Source of the DNA: Arcobacter siniprincipis
Lineage (GTDB): Bacteria > Campylobacterota > Campylobacteria > Campylobacterales > Arcobacteraceae
Direction of reading: 5' to 3'
Length of the DNA: 64,000 nt
NCBI RefSeq assembly: GCF_048571125.1
Contig: NZ_CP182343.1
Span: forward strand, 2,108,001 to 2,172,000
Position numbers and translations under genes: made by a program. This document shows positions 41,161-50,405 of this stretch, piece by piece; the stretch's first letter is position 1, and every line of letters begins with the position of its first letter. A model generated the notes under the pieces. It saw only the letters and a program-made list of their open reading frames with translations. It did no database searches and was not told where the DNA came from.

Positions 41161-43704
41161 TTAGACTGGAAGATTATATTTTCCCCCTCTAGATTCTAAA
41201 GAAGATGTAATATCTTGACCAAAATTTGCTTCATCAGAATAGCCGAATTGTTTAAGAAATATCATCGAGCCAGTCAGAATCACAAAGAAAACAATAAAAG
41301 GAATAAATAATTTAACTGCAATTTCATAAAAACTTTGCTGTATTAAAGCAGTAAAGGTATTTATCATTCCTAATTCATTCAAGCCAAATAAAGCTGAAAA
41401 GTTTTTAGTTATTACAAATACAGATATAGCTTCGTAAAGAGAATTTAGAAGAATTGCAACAATTATGGAAAAGACAATTAATGTTGGTCTTGATGCAATA
41501 ATTAATCCTCTAGCTAAGAACTTACTAACTGCTTGTCCTTGTGATTTCAACATTGCATAAGCCAACATAAATGGTATTACTAAATAATAAATAACTACTT
41601 CGGCTACCCAAAACAACACTACCATTAACCCCGCTGATAAAATTGCAAAAGGCACAAGTAATTGTAAGAAATAGTCATAAACCCACATAGAAACAAAAAG
41701 AACAATTGCATCGCCACCTATTTTCAAAAGCCCTTCAAAAACTGCAAAAGAGGGGCTTCTCTTTGCTATTCCAATAATAAAGTTTGCTACCATTCCTATT
41801 GAACTACCATTATCCGATTTCTCAGAAAAATAAACATCATTTCCAACTTCCCCATTGTTTTGTTTATCGGATTTCCTGAAAACTTTTGCTTTTCTTTTAA
41901 AATATTTCTTAGATACATCTGCTCCAAAACCAGACATGTTTTGAATACCCTGATAAATTTGAGGAAACACTGGCATCATAAAATAGGATAAGGTTTTAGG
42001 GAAAAAAGCCATAAAATCTGTTTCAAGTACATCAGACATATTTGTGTCTTGAGTATAAAATGCTTTTTGAGTCTCTCTTTCGATATAAGCTCTTTTATCT
42101 TCTATGTTATCAGTAAAATATTTATACTCATCTAGATTAGACAATGTAGTATTCATTGAAGCAGTAGTAAGAGCAGACAAGAATCCCATCTCTACCGTAT
42201 TCTTATAAGCAACTTCTGCTATATTTAGGATACGTCTTTCCATTCCATCATCAATTGCTATTTTGCCACTTTCATATTCTTTTATTAAATCTTTTGTTCT
42301 CAAAGCAAGTAATGATTTTTGTCTATCAAGCTCATAACAATAGTCAACTGCATATAAATTATTTTTTATTATGTCATTTGGATTTACAAGATGTGTATAA
42401 AAAGATATACTCCCGTATGCTTCTGATGGGGGATATATTAAATCTAAATCATAAACATTGGAAACAACATTACGTAAAGTATCAACATTATAAATACTAG
42501 AACATGTTGCTAATCGTGAATTATAAACTTCTCTTAATTTGGCATAATAATCTAACTTTTGTTTTCTTTCATCTTGTGTAAGGTTTGGACTTACTGAGGC
42601 ATTTCTAGCCATTTGATTGATATATACTTTATTAAATGTGGCATTAAAGGAATTTGCAATCTGAACACCATCCATTATTATAGATGATGAGGCATTTTGA
42701 TAGAAACTTTGTTCAAGTTTCTTATCTTTACCAAAAATATCTTTTTGATTAGTAGTTGCAGATTCATGTGTCATAAACATTCCCAAACAAACAAGGATGG
42801 AAACAACTCCACCACCAACCCAGTTGCCACTTCCACCAGTACTACCAGTTGACAACTTATGAGTATATGATTCTCCCGCAAGAATAATTACAGAAAATGG
42901 TGCTAGAAGCATAACTATTAAGAAATTTGTTTCTTGATAAAGTGAATTACTTTCTGTCAAGAAGTCAATCCAAAGAACACCTATAGTTGATATTAATTGC
43001 GAAGTTGATGAAGTAAGTTCCCTAGGTAGTTTATCTGGTTCGTATGGTTTATCTGGTGTCCTATCAATACCAAATACCTTATTTATTTTGTTACCTATTG
43101 CATTCCATAAATCTTTTGCATCACTTGCAATTCCATCGTACCAATTTCTCTCGTAACCAACTTGTTCATTTGGATAAATAGTGTATTCAGGATTTAGAAC
43201 AATCTGGTTAGACTCTATAGTTTCTTTTACATTTATTATCTTTGTATCTACTGTTAATACAGCTACCAAATATTCAGGGGCAGTTAAAAAGTGAACATCA
43301 CCAGTACCTACAAAATTTTGGAAGTATTTAGTTTGTAACATTTTCAACTGTTCATCTAGTCTTAATGTATTAGGACTTTCAATGTTACGATTAGGAGAAA
43401 AGGTATATTCTTTTTTACAATAATCATTATAAACTACCCTAGTTTCCAACACTTTTAATGGATTTTTCACCGAATAAATATTACAAGTAATCAACCCTTT
43501 TTCTAGGATATTATTAGAAACTCTTGTAAAATAACCATCTTTTACTTCTTCACAAGTAGTTGAACAAGAAGTTGGTTTATAAGAGTATCCATCTTTTATG
43601 TATGGACTTTTATTCGTAGCTTGTGGTAACGCTGTAGTAGTATCTGCAAAAGAAATAACTGTAAAACTAACAATAAAAAGTAAAATTAATATTAAATTTC
43701 TCAT
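41161..43704 (-). CDS. Large polytopic membrane protein of the element, unknown
   Basis: An 847-aa protein with a signal peptide, a Cys-containing N-terminal extracytoplasmic part (CSTTCEEV; KEYTF), a helix pair (about 250-305), a long middle loop, and about five C-terminal helices (about 645-815; VLFVSMWVYDYFLQLLVPFAILSAG, VEVVIYYLVIPFML-like). The layout, with a large periplasmic loop between polytopic ends, recalls VirB6/TrbL or DotA/TraY channel proteins, but I see no decisive motif. It is the last gene of a four-gene operon linked by 4-nt overlaps and is probably a transfer or exclusion component. Confidence 0.55.
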   Translation of the reverse strand: MRNLILILLFIVSFTVISFADTTTALPQATNKSPYIKDGYSYKPTSCSTTCEEVKDGYFTRVSNNILEKGLITCNIYSVKNPLKVLETRVVYNDYCKKEYTFSPNRNIESPNTLRLDEQLKMLQTKYFQNFVGTGDVHFLTAPEYLVAVLTVDTKIINVKETIESNQIVLNPEYTIYPNEQVGYERNWYDGIASDAKDLWNAIGNKINKVFGIDRTPDKPYEPDKLPRELTSSTSQLISTIGVLWIDFLTESNSLYQETNFLIVMLLAPFSVIILAGESYTHKLSTGSTGGSGNWVGGGVVSILVCLGMFMTHESATTNQKDIFGKDKKLEQSFYQNASSSIIMDGVQIANSFNATFNKVYINQMARNASVSPNLTQDERKQKLDYYAKLREVYNSRLATCSSIYNVDTLRNVVSNVYDLDLIYPPSEAYGSISFYTHLVNPNDIIKNNLYAVDYCYELDRQKSLLALRTKDLIKEYESGKIAIDDGMERRILNIAEVAYKNTVEMGFLSALTTASMNTTLSNLDEYKYFTDNIEDKRAYIERETQKAFYTQDTNMSDVLETDFMAFFPKTLSYFMMPVFPQIYQGIQNMSGFGADVSKKYFKRKAKVFRKSDKQNNGEVGNDVYFSEKSDNGSSIGMVANFIIGIAKRSPSFAVFEGLLKIGGDAIVLFVSMWVYDYFLQLLVPFAILSAGLMVVLFWVAEVVIYYLVIPFMLAYAMLKSQGQAVSKFLARGLIIASRPTLIVFSIIVAILLNSLYEAISVFVITKNFSALFGLNELGMINTFTALIQQSFYEIAVKLFIPFIVFFVILTGSMIFLKQFGYSDEANFGQDITSSLESRGGKYNLPV

Positions 43705-44495
43705 TCAACTACCCTCATAAAAAATCCACCGATTCTAATTTTTTTTAAAATAGAGACCTTATCTCCAATTCCAATTTTACCTAGTAACCTTTTTCTATAA
43801 AAAACTTTACTTTTTGAGATGTCTGTTAAAGAATAATACTCATCAAAATGTCCATATAAATATACAAAATACATCTCCTTTACACTCCACACAAAAAAGA
43901 GTGCTACTAAAAGATTTCTATTTATATTCATAAGAAATGAAATCTTCATTGATAAATAAAATGCTCCAAAATACAAAACAAATAAAAGAAGAACAATAAT
44001 AGTTTTATGTTCTCTCATTCTATACCCCAAATAAACTAATCCAATAGCTAGGAAGAATGCCAATATTTGTGAAATATTTATAACATCAGAGAAACCAACA
44101 CTAGGATTAGAAATATCAAATAAATTACCAAAATTAATTGGCATTCTAAATGATAATAAAAACACTATAGCTAGAGGGAAAAATTTTAAAAACATAATCC
44201 AATATTTATTTGCTTTCACAAAATGTGATTGATTCTGTAAAAAGAGATTGATTTCATTAAAATAGTACACACCATCATAATCAATCAACTCTTCTTCTGG
44301 AACATACTGTTTAATGTTATTTGAGTCTATATAGTAATATCTACCACTATCTTCTTTATAACATCTTCTTTTTGTCTCTTGTTGTGAATATGATTTTATA
44401 GTTCTTTCATTCCAATCAAATTCTAGTTCTTTTTGGTAGTTTAATAAAAACATAAAAGGAGTTAAGTTGATTTCTGCTATTTGATTCTTAATCAT
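43701..44495 (-). CDS. Membrane protein of the element operon, unknown
   Basis: A 264-aa protein with a soluble N-terminal region (about 1-95, rich in Tyr: SGRYYYIDSNN), then about five hydrophobic helices (95-205), and a basic C-terminal strand region (FYRKRLLGKIGIGDKVSILKKIRIGGFF). The family is not recognised. It overlaps both neighbours by 4 nt, so it is made together with the large membrane protein. Confidence 0.55.
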   Translation of the reverse strand: MIKNQIAEINLTPFMFLLNYQKELEFDWNERTIKSYSQQETKRRCYKEDSGRYYYIDSNNIKQYVPEEELIDYDGVYYFNEINLFLQNQSHFVKANKYWIMFLKFFPLAIVFLLSFRMPINFGNLFDISNPSVGFSDVINISQILAFFLAIGLVYLGYRMREHKTIIVLLLFVLYFGAFYLSMKISFLMNINRNLLVALFFVWSVKEMYFVYLYGHFDEYYSLTDISKSKVFYRKRLLGKIGIGDKVSILKKIRIGGFFMRVVE

Positions 44496-44701
44496 ATTGA
44501 CACCTCTTGACCAGTTGTTTGAACATACTGTTCAATTATCTTTATAGGGCTTGTATCTACCCAACTCATGTCATCTTCTTTAGAACTCCATGGATATATT
44601 AATACTCCATGAATGTTCTGAGCCTTAATATTTTTACTTACATCATGCATTTCTAGTATTGCGTTAACTAGATCAGTTAATATTTTCTTATTTTTTTTCA
44701 T
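44492..44701 (-). CDS. Small hypothetical protein of the element operon
   Basis: A 69-aa soluble protein (LTDLVNAILEMHDVSKNIKAQ ... IYPWSSKEDDMSW), of unknown family. Translational 4-nt overlaps with the genes on both sides support its being real. Codons 2-5 contain an A8 run that could slip. Confidence 0.55.
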   Translation of the reverse strand: MKKNKKILTDLVNAILEMHDVSKNIKAQNIHGVLIYPWSSKEDDMSWVDTSPIKIIEQYVQTTGQEVSI

Positions 44702-45423
44702 TCAACTACTCCTAGAACATAATTTTGATTTTCAAACATCCAGTTCCAGACTTTATGTGCTTGTTCAGTTGTGAAGTCTTTTTCTATCAATGTGTTGAAG
44801 AGATAACCATTTGCTTTTACTTTTACACCAGTATTTTCTAATAATCCAAGTTCATTAGAATTAATGATTTTAAATTCTAAACTTCCTGCATATTTTTTAG
44901 TAATTATCTCCTTAAAATCTAGATAAGAGTCGATGAGACGTTTTTTCTTTTTTTCTTTTTTTATTTCTTTATTTATTAGTTCAGCATCCGTTGAACAGTT
45001 GTTCGAACACTCGTTCAACAATTGTTCTTCTTTTTCTATTCTTTCTTCTGTTTTTCTTCTTCTTGCTTTACCGCTTGCAATTCCTGCAAGACGACGTTGT
45101 TCGCGCAAATCAAAATATGGTTGAAGATATTGAATCTGTTTTGGAGAAAAGAAAAGTTTTCCATTTTCACTCTCTTCAATATCAAATAGCTTGTAATTAA
45201 AAATTAAAGTTGATAGTTTTGCTTCTGATGTCCCAAAGTCATCTGCCAGTATGTCTATATCTTCAACTGGTATTTTTAAGCTTTCTTCCTCTCGGAGACG
45301 TTCAAGGGTCATGAAGAAAAGGGCATAGCCCTCTATTCCAAAATCTTTTCTTACTCGTATTATTTTTCGGTCATTTCTTGACCCTACATAATGCGGAAAA
45401 TAGTAGGATTCTTTTTTACTCAT
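44698..45423 (-). CDS. Lin1244/Lin1753-type (DnaD-like) replication protein
   Basis: A 241-aa protein. Residues about 1-115 match the Lin1244/Lin1753 N-terminal domain (YYFPHYVGSRNDRKIIRVRKDFGIEGYALFFMTLERL ... YLQPYFDLREQRRLAG), a winged-helix related to DnaD/phage replication initiators. A charged linker follows, then a C-terminal helical region (TNTLI-like NTLIEKDFTTEQAHKVWNWMF). It heads the four-gene operon. It is the best candidate on the element for a protein binding the iterons, but that link is inference. Confidence 0.7.
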   Translation of the reverse strand: MSKKESYYFPHYVGSRNDRKIIRVRKDFGIEGYALFFMTLERLREEESLKIPVEDIDILADDFGTSEAKLSTLIFNYKLFDIEESENGKLFFSPKQIQYLQPYFDLREQRRLAGIASGKARRRKTEERIEKEEQLLNECSNNCSTDAELINKEIKKEKKKKRLIDSYLDFKEIITKKYAGSLEFKIINSNELGLLENTGVKVKANGYLFNTLIEKDFTTEQAHKVWNWMFENQNYVLGVVE

Positions 45424-45543
45424 TATTTATCCTCGTATAATTTTATATAAATAAATAATCAAGATATGTACTACTATTGAAGATTATGTTCTTATTAAGT
45501 ATAATGCTCTTGATTAGAACCTTTAGTCGGGATTTAATTAGCT

Positions 45544-45577
45544 CTCTCTTTATTTGCCTGAGAAACGATAAAGAGAG
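45544..45577. terminator. Inverted repeat after the excisionase-like gene
   Basis: Arms CTCTCTTTAT (45544-45553) and ATAAAGAGAG (45568-45577) with a 14-nt loop lie 3 nt beyond the stop of the HTH gene. No T-run follows on the minus strand, so it may be a weak terminator or an RNA-stabilising hairpin. Confidence 0.5.
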
Positions 45578-45580
45578 GGT

Positions 45581-45892
45581 TTATTTAATTATATTTTCTA
45601 ATTCACATTTTTCTATCCTTATTGCACTTCCTATTCTCTTTACCTTTAGCTCTTTTTTTTCTATCATTTTTCGTATCATTATTTCTGATACATTTAGATA
45701 TTGAGCAGATTGTTTTACAGACAATAGATTAAGAGTTGTTTCTTGTTCACTACTTTTCTCTATTGAAAGCAACTTATTGTTTTGCAGTATATGTAATATA
45801 TCTGCTTGTATTTTGCTCATTTCATCTAATCTGTTTTCATCTACAGCTATTAGCATTTCTTTTCCTTTTTCACAATAATAATTTTTAGACAA
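45581..45892 (-). CDS. Excisionase-like HTH protein
   Basis: A 103-aa protein whose C-terminal half is a MerR/excisionase-type winged helix (LLSVKQSAQYLNVSEIMIRKMIEKKELKVKRIGSAIRIEKCELENII), preceded by a helical region. Small proteins of this type act as Xis directionality factors or plasmid regulators. Its place near attR, at the opposite end from the integrase, fits a control role for excision or for the replication/transfer operon that follows. Confidence 0.75.
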   Translation of the reverse strand: MSKNYYCEKGKEMLIAVDENRLDEMSKIQADILHILQNNKLLSIEKSSEQETTLNLLSVKQSAQYLNVSEIMIRKMIEKKELKVKRIGSAIRIEKCELENIIK

Positions 45893-46399
45893 AGAAATTT
45901 TAAGATATTTTCAAGAGAAAAGTCAAATGAATATTTTAAAGAAGTCCTATTTTATGGGGATACGATTTTTTCAACTTTTTTTAAACTTAAACAAACCTAA
46001 ATTAAAACTTAAAAAAACCTAAATTAAAACTTAAAAAATAATTTTTTAGTTTTTGATTTCTATCTTAAATATTTAATATATTTTACATAGCATATACATA
46101 TATAGAGATATACATTTTTGCCATTACATATATTTCACGGGGAAATATTTACATCTGTATTAAAAAAAAATTGAAAAATATTTGAAAAAATTTGAAAAAT
46201 ATTTGAAAAAAATATTTGTTTTAAAAAAAATTCTTAATAACTATACTGATTTTAGTAGTATTTTTTATAGTTTTTGAAGATATATACTTAATTTTTTATA
46301 TTAATATAATTTTTTAAGTATTTTATAATAAAATACAATAATGTACTTAAAGTGTACTAATACAAGTATAGTTATTAAATAATACACCATAATATAGGA
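45893..46399. repeat. Gene-free AT-rich end of the element with tandem repeats
   Basis: No gene is seen in these 507 bp. A perfect 22-bp tandem repeat (45994-46015 and 46016-46037; core CCTAAATTAAAACTTAAAAA) and a 21-bp-spaced repeat (46171-46190 and 46192-46211; TTGAAAAATATTTGAAAAAA) are present. ATGTACTT/AAAGTGTACT repeats (46341-46358), shared with the integrase end, follow. The region probably holds integrase/excisionase binding sites and the promoter of the xis-like gene. Confidence 0.6.
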
Positions 46400-47185
46400 C
46401 TATAAAAGTCTTTCCTGACCAATTCTATATAGTGCAAAATCATACTTTATAGGGTCGTTTTTATCAAACTGTTTTAATTTTGTAGTTAGTAAATATGAAG
46501 CATATAAATCGCAATTTTTTCTACTTATAAGTCCAAGTTTATTTGATACATTGAAAGTATGAGTATCTAGTGGCATTAGTAAGTCTTCACTTGATACACC
46601 TTGCCATAATCCCATATCTAAATTATCTTTTCGAACCATCCATCTTAAATACATAAACCATCTTTTGTATGCTGCATTTCCTACTTGTTTTATACTGTTT
46701 TGTTTATCTCTTTTAAAATTTGAACCAAGTAAAAATTTGTAGCCTTGGGAAGTATGGGGATTTATTTCATTTATTTTACTTATTATGTTATCTATTCCTT
46801 CACAGACATTATTATTTATTTTGTATTTCTCCACAAATAGTTCATTTAGTGTTGTTTGTTTTTTTAGTCTTGATAAGGCTATGAAAAACTCTTGGATATC
46901 TTTGCTATTTTGAAATCTATAATAGTGTTTTTCAAAACTTTTTCTAATACTCTGTTCATCTTTATTCAAAAGTGAAAAATCCAAACTATCTAAAAACTTT
47001 ATTATTAATGATGCTTTTCCATAGGCAAATAGTGCACAAATAAGAGAGATGTATTCGTCATTGTGTCTTTTTGCTATAAATAGTGGGTCTGGTCGCTCTA
47101 GTATTAATTCACACTCATTATTTCTATTAGTAACTTCTATATCTAATAAGTTTTTTAGTTCTATATCTTTTTTGTTCATAGGCAT
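46400..47185 (-). CDS. TIGR02757 family protein (element insertion target)
   Basis: A 261-aa conserved protein of unknown function with family features DPLFIAKRHNDEYISLICALFAYGKASLI, NAAYKRWFMYLRWMVRKDNLDMGLW and LMPLDTHTFNVSNKLGLI; it may be related to HhH nucleic-acid enzymes. Its last residues YRIGQERLL are encoded partly by attR and partly by the element, replacing the native ending YRIGQEKIL, so integration kept the gene intact. The start could be Met1 or Met3; no clear ribosome binding site decides it. Confidence 0.88.
   Translation of the reverse strand: MPMNKKDIELKNLLDIEVTNRNNECELILERPDPLFIAKRHNDEYISLICALFAYGKASLIIKFLDSLDFSLLNKDEQSIRKSFEKHYYRFQNSKDIQEFFIALSRLKKQTTLNELFVEKYKINNNVCEGIDNIISKINEINPHTSQGYKFLLGSNFKRDKQNSIKQVGNAAYKRWFMYLRWMVRKDNLDMGLWQGVSSEDLLMPLDTHTFNVSNKLGLISRKNCDLYASYLLTTKLKQFDKNDPIKYDFALYRIGQERLL
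46413..46431. other. attR (19-bp direct repeat)
   Basis: The second copy of TCCTGACCAATTCTATATA, within the last codons of the TIGR02757 gene. Gene sequence continues to the right, element sequence to the left. Confidence 0.85.
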
Positions 47186-47244
47186 CTTTGGAAGTAAAAT
47201 CTTTTTCGATATAATAGCATCTTAGAAAAAATATTAGGTTAAAA

Positions 47245-48066
47245 ATGGCAAATATATTAATAACAGGTTGTTCTTCTGGAATAGGATTAGAAACAGCAAA
47301 ATTTTTAAAAAACAATGGATACAAAGTATACGCAACTGCACGAAAAAAAGAAGATGTTCTTATGTTGCAAGAGTTGGATTTCATAGCTTACAAACTAGAT
47401 GTCACAAACCAAGCAGAGATAGCAGAAGTTTTAGAAAAGATCTTAAAACTAGACAGAACTTTAGATGCAGTTTTCAATAATGCAGGATATGGACAACCAG
47501 GAGCTATAGAAGATGTATCAACAGATACTCTTAAAGAACAATTTGAAACTAACTTTTTTGGACTACATGAAGTTACACTTCAAGTTATGAGAATATTTAG
47601 AAATCAAGGTTATGGAAAGATTATTCAACACAGTTCAGTTTTGGGAATCATCTCTTTGAAATTTAGAGGTGCCTATAATGCAAGTAAATATGCAATAGAA
47701 GGTATTGCTGATACCTTAAGACAAGAAGTTATAAATGATAATATTTTTGTAAGTACTATAAATACAGGTCCAGTAACTAGTAAATTTAGAGAGAATTCAC
47801 TCAAAAAATTTAATGAACATATCAATATAAAAGATAGTTTTCATAGAAAAACTTATGAAAAAGAGTTAAAAACTAGACTAGAGAGCAAGGATGATGGAGG
47901 TTTATTTAATCTACCACCTTCAAGTGTGGCAAAGGTTGTTTTAAAAATCATGAAAAGTAAAAATCCAAAACCTAGATATTATGTTACAAAAGCAACTTAT
48001 ATTCTAGGTTTTGCAAAAAGAATACTTAGTACTAAATTACTAGATATGCTATTAAATAAAATTTAA
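47245..48066 (+). CDS. Short-chain dehydrogenase/reductase
   Basis: A 273-aa classical SDR oxidoreductase: the NAD(P) motif TGCSSGIG at residues 8-15, NNAG in FNNAGYG, the catalytic Ser in HSSVLG and YNASK (Y-x3-K). The arginine-bearing ATARKK after strand two suggests NADPH preference. The substrate is not evident. The gene stands alone, divergent from the TIGR02757 gene and ended by a strong hairpin. Confidence 0.88.
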   Translation: MANILITGCSSGIGLETAKFLKNNGYKVYATARKKEDVLMLQELDFIAYKLDVTNQAEIAEVLEKILKLDRTLDAVFNNAGYGQPGAIEDVSTDTLKEQFETNFFGLHEVTLQVMRIFRNQGYGKIIQHSSVLGIISLKFRGAYNASKYAIEGIADTLRQEVINDNIFVSTINTGPVTSKFRENSLKKFNEHINIKDSFHRKTYEKELKTRLESKDDGGLFNLPPSSVAKVVLKIMKSKNPKPRYYVTKATYILGFAKRILSTKLLDMLLNKI

Positions 48067-48089
48067 AAGAGAAGTAATACTTCTCTTTT
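48065..48089. terminator. Bidirectional terminator between SDR and antiporter genes
   Basis: A 12-bp perfect stem (AAAAGAGAAGTA and its complement around one base) is flanked by A-runs and T-runs on both sides and lies between convergent genes. Confidence 0.85.
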
Positions 48090-49805
48090 TTATGCCTCTT
48101 TAGGCAAATATGTTTTCCCATAAAACCTTACAGTCAAGGCTAAGACTACTAAAGCTATAGGAATCAAATAAGAGACTGAAATTCCAAGAGCTGCTGGGAT
48201 ATATCCAAATACTACAGAAACAACACCTACAAATACAGCATAAGGTAGTTGAGTAGAGATATGGTCCATATGATCACAACTTGACCCCATAGATGAAAGA
48301 ATAGAAGTATCAGAAATAGGAGAACAATGATCTCCAAAAATAGCACCTGTCAAAACAGCTCCAATATTTAAAATAATATACTCATTTAAAGCATTAGTAT
48401 CTAGTCCATAATTTATTCCAATGGCATTTGCTAAAGGAATAGTAAGTGGCATCAAAATCCCCATTGTCCCATAAGAAGTACCTGTAGAAAAAGAGATTAA
48501 AGAACCAAAAATAAAAATTGCAGATGGCAAAATAAATTGGGGCGTATCGTGTGATAAGATTGATACTAAATAAATAGAAGTACCTAACTCTTTTATAACA
48601 GCAGAAATAGACCAAGCAAGTATCAAAATAACAGCAGTAATCACTAATGCTTTTACCCCATGAACCCAAGTTTCTAAAGCTTCATTTAGGTCAAATATTT
48701 TTTGTTGCATTCCCATTGCTATAGCTACAATTGAAGCAAATAAAGCAGCTTCAAATAATACAATAGAAGCATCAGCTCCACCAAAACAATCTCTAATTGA
48801 AGCAAATGAATAAGGATCTGCTTGTACTGCTTTTAAGGCCTCACCTTCTAATGAGTGCAAACCGTTAAAGTAAAATCCTAAAAATGAAACTACAATCAAA
48901 ACTGAAATTGGAATAATTGCATTCCAAATAGAATATTCTACATTTTTTTTAGGAGCCATAGTTGAAGACTCTTGATTTAAATGTTCTTCTTCATGTCTTA
49001 TATGTCTTGATACTTTTCCTGTACTTGCAGCTCTAAGAGCTGCTTTATGCATAGGACCAAATTCTCTTAAAAAGTATGCTGTAAAAAATACAAATGCTAA
49101 CATAAAAATATTATAAAATCTATAAGCAATCGTATCCACAAAGATTGAGTAAGCATTTATATCAACTTGCCCTATTGTTGCATAAGCATCTTTTATCAAA
49201 GAGATTTCATATCCAATCCAAGTAGAAATAAGAGCAATACCAGCTATTGGTGCAGCTGTTGCATCTATAATAAAAGCTAATTTTTCCCTTGCTATTTTTA
49301 ATCTATCTGTAACTGGTCTCATAATAGGACCGATAATTAGTGAGTTTGCATAATCATCAAAAAAGATAAAAAATCCCATCACCCAAGTGTAAATTTGTGC
49401 ACTTGCAGGAGTTTTTGCCTTTTTTGCAAGAGCTTTTGCTATAGCTCTTGGTCCACCCATTTTAGTAATAACAGCAATCAAACCACCGATAGTTAGAACT
49501 TGTAAAATAATACCTGCATTCCATGAATCTGCCATTGAACCAATCATTTTACTAACCATATCCATAAAACCGCCAACAAAAGCAGCAAAAATATCACCAT
49601 TTACAATATTTACTAAAAATGTTCCACTAAATATTCCTATAAATAAAGAAAATATTACATTTCTAGTTATAAAGGCTAACAAAATAGCGACAACTGGTGG
49701 GATTAAAGTCCAAGCTCCAAAAAGCTCGGCATTTAACTTATTATCTGCAAGTAGCATAATTGGTAAAAATGCTAAAAATAATATACTATTTTTTAATTTA
49801 TTCAA
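48090..49805 (-). CDS. NhaC-family Na+/H+ antiporter
   Basis: A 571-aa inner-membrane protein with about 12-13 helices and an apparent cleavable signal (LAFLPIMLLA). Family segments are MGFFIFFDDYANSLIIGPIMRPVTDRLKI, LISTWIGYEIS and FGDHCSPISDTSILSSMGSSCDHMDHISTQLPYA, typical of the NhaC/ArsB-like group. It exchanges sodium (or an organic acid) for protons. With the NhaD-like gene at the left edge, this suggests a marine or brackish life style. Confidence 0.88.
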   Translation of the reverse strand: MNKLKNSILFLAFLPIMLLADNKLNAELFGAWTLIPPVVAILLAFITRNVIFSLFIGIFSGTFLVNIVNGDIFAAFVGGFMDMVSKMIGSMADSWNAGIILQVLTIGGLIAVITKMGGPRAIAKALAKKAKTPASAQIYTWVMGFFIFFDDYANSLIIGPIMRPVTDRLKIAREKLAFIIDATAAPIAGIALISTWIGYEISLIKDAYATIGQVDINAYSIFVDTIAYRFYNIFMLAFVFFTAYFLREFGPMHKAALRAASTGKVSRHIRHEEEHLNQESSTMAPKKNVEYSIWNAIIPISVLIVVSFLGFYFNGLHSLEGEALKAVQADPYSFASIRDCFGGADASIVLFEAALFASIVAIAMGMQQKIFDLNEALETWVHGVKALVITAVILILAWSISAVIKELGTSIYLVSILSHDTPQFILPSAIFIFGSLISFSTGTSYGTMGILMPLTIPLANAIGINYGLDTNALNEYIILNIGAVLTGAIFGDHCSPISDTSILSSMGSSCDHMDHISTQLPYAVFVGVVSVVFGYIPAALGISVSYLIPIALVVLALTVRFYGKTYLPKEA

Positions 49806-49845
49806 ATTTTTCTCCGTATTAAATTTTATTTTTGATAGTTCTATT

Positions 49846-50397
49846 TTAAGAATAAAGATGTTCTAGAAGTATTTTAAGTCCAATACAAATCAATACAACA
49901 CCTCCTAGTTTTTCAGCCTTGTCTTCTAAAAAGCTTCCACCTTTTGAACCCATATAAACACCTACAAAGCTAAACAAAAAGGTTACAATTCCAATGATAA
50001 ACATAGATAAATAAGGATTAATATCTAACAGGTTTAAAGTAAATCCTGCAGCCATAGCATCAATACTTGTGGCAATAGCTAAGATAAATAAGACTTTATT
50101 TGAAATAATACTTATCTCATCTTCAGTATTCTCACCAAAACTTTCATAAAGCATTTTTCCACCAATTAAACTTAAAAGTAAAAATGCAACCCAATGATCA
50201 ATTGACTCTATTAAACTCCCTACTCCTAAACTAGCCAAATGACCAATAAAAGGCATCAAGGCTTGGAAAAAACCAAAGAATAAAGCAGCTTTAAAAGCTA
50301 AAACTTTATCAAACTCTTTTTTCTTTACTCCAAGACCTATAGAAACAGCAAAAGCATCCATAGCTAAAGCAAATGATAAAAGTAAAACTTCAAACAT
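49846..50397 (-). CDS. mntP: MntP-type manganese efflux pump
   Basis: A 183-aa inner-membrane protein with six helices and the DUF204/MntP signatures LSFALAMDAFAVSIGLG and ATSIDAMAAGFTL, whose intramembrane aspartates bind Mn2+. It exports manganese. It starts 8 nt after the permease gene stop, so it shares the rsmD transcript. Confidence 0.9.
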   Translation of the reverse strand: MFEVLLLSFALAMDAFAVSIGLGVKKKEFDKVLAFKAALFFGFFQALMPFIGHLASLGVGSLIESIDHWVAFLLLSLIGGKMLYESFGENTEDEISIISNKVLFILAIATSIDAMAAGFTLNLLDINPYLSMFIIGIVTFLFSFVGVYMGSKGGSFLEDKAEKLGGVVLICIGLKILLEHLYS

Positions 50398-50405
50398 ATT
50401 ATTTA

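Larger units (their letters stand above)
32440..46431. mobile_element. 14.0-kb integrative mobilizable element in the TIGR02757 gene
   Basis: The element is bounded by two copies of TCCTGACCAATTCTATATA (32440-32458 and 46413-46431). It carries a tyrosine recombinase gene next to one end, an excisionase-like gene near the other, a MobV-type relaxase with a nearby palindrome, iteron-like repeats, a Lin1244-type protein and membrane proteins. Its cargo is a HEPN-like plus dual-ATPase module. No complete conjugation machinery is recognisable, so it is probably mobilised by a helper. Confidence 0.85.

Noticed and set aside
48394..48669. 91-aa minus-strand ORF rich in Tyr, Phe and Cys
   Set aside because: It is an out-of-frame reading of the NhaC-type antiporter gene.
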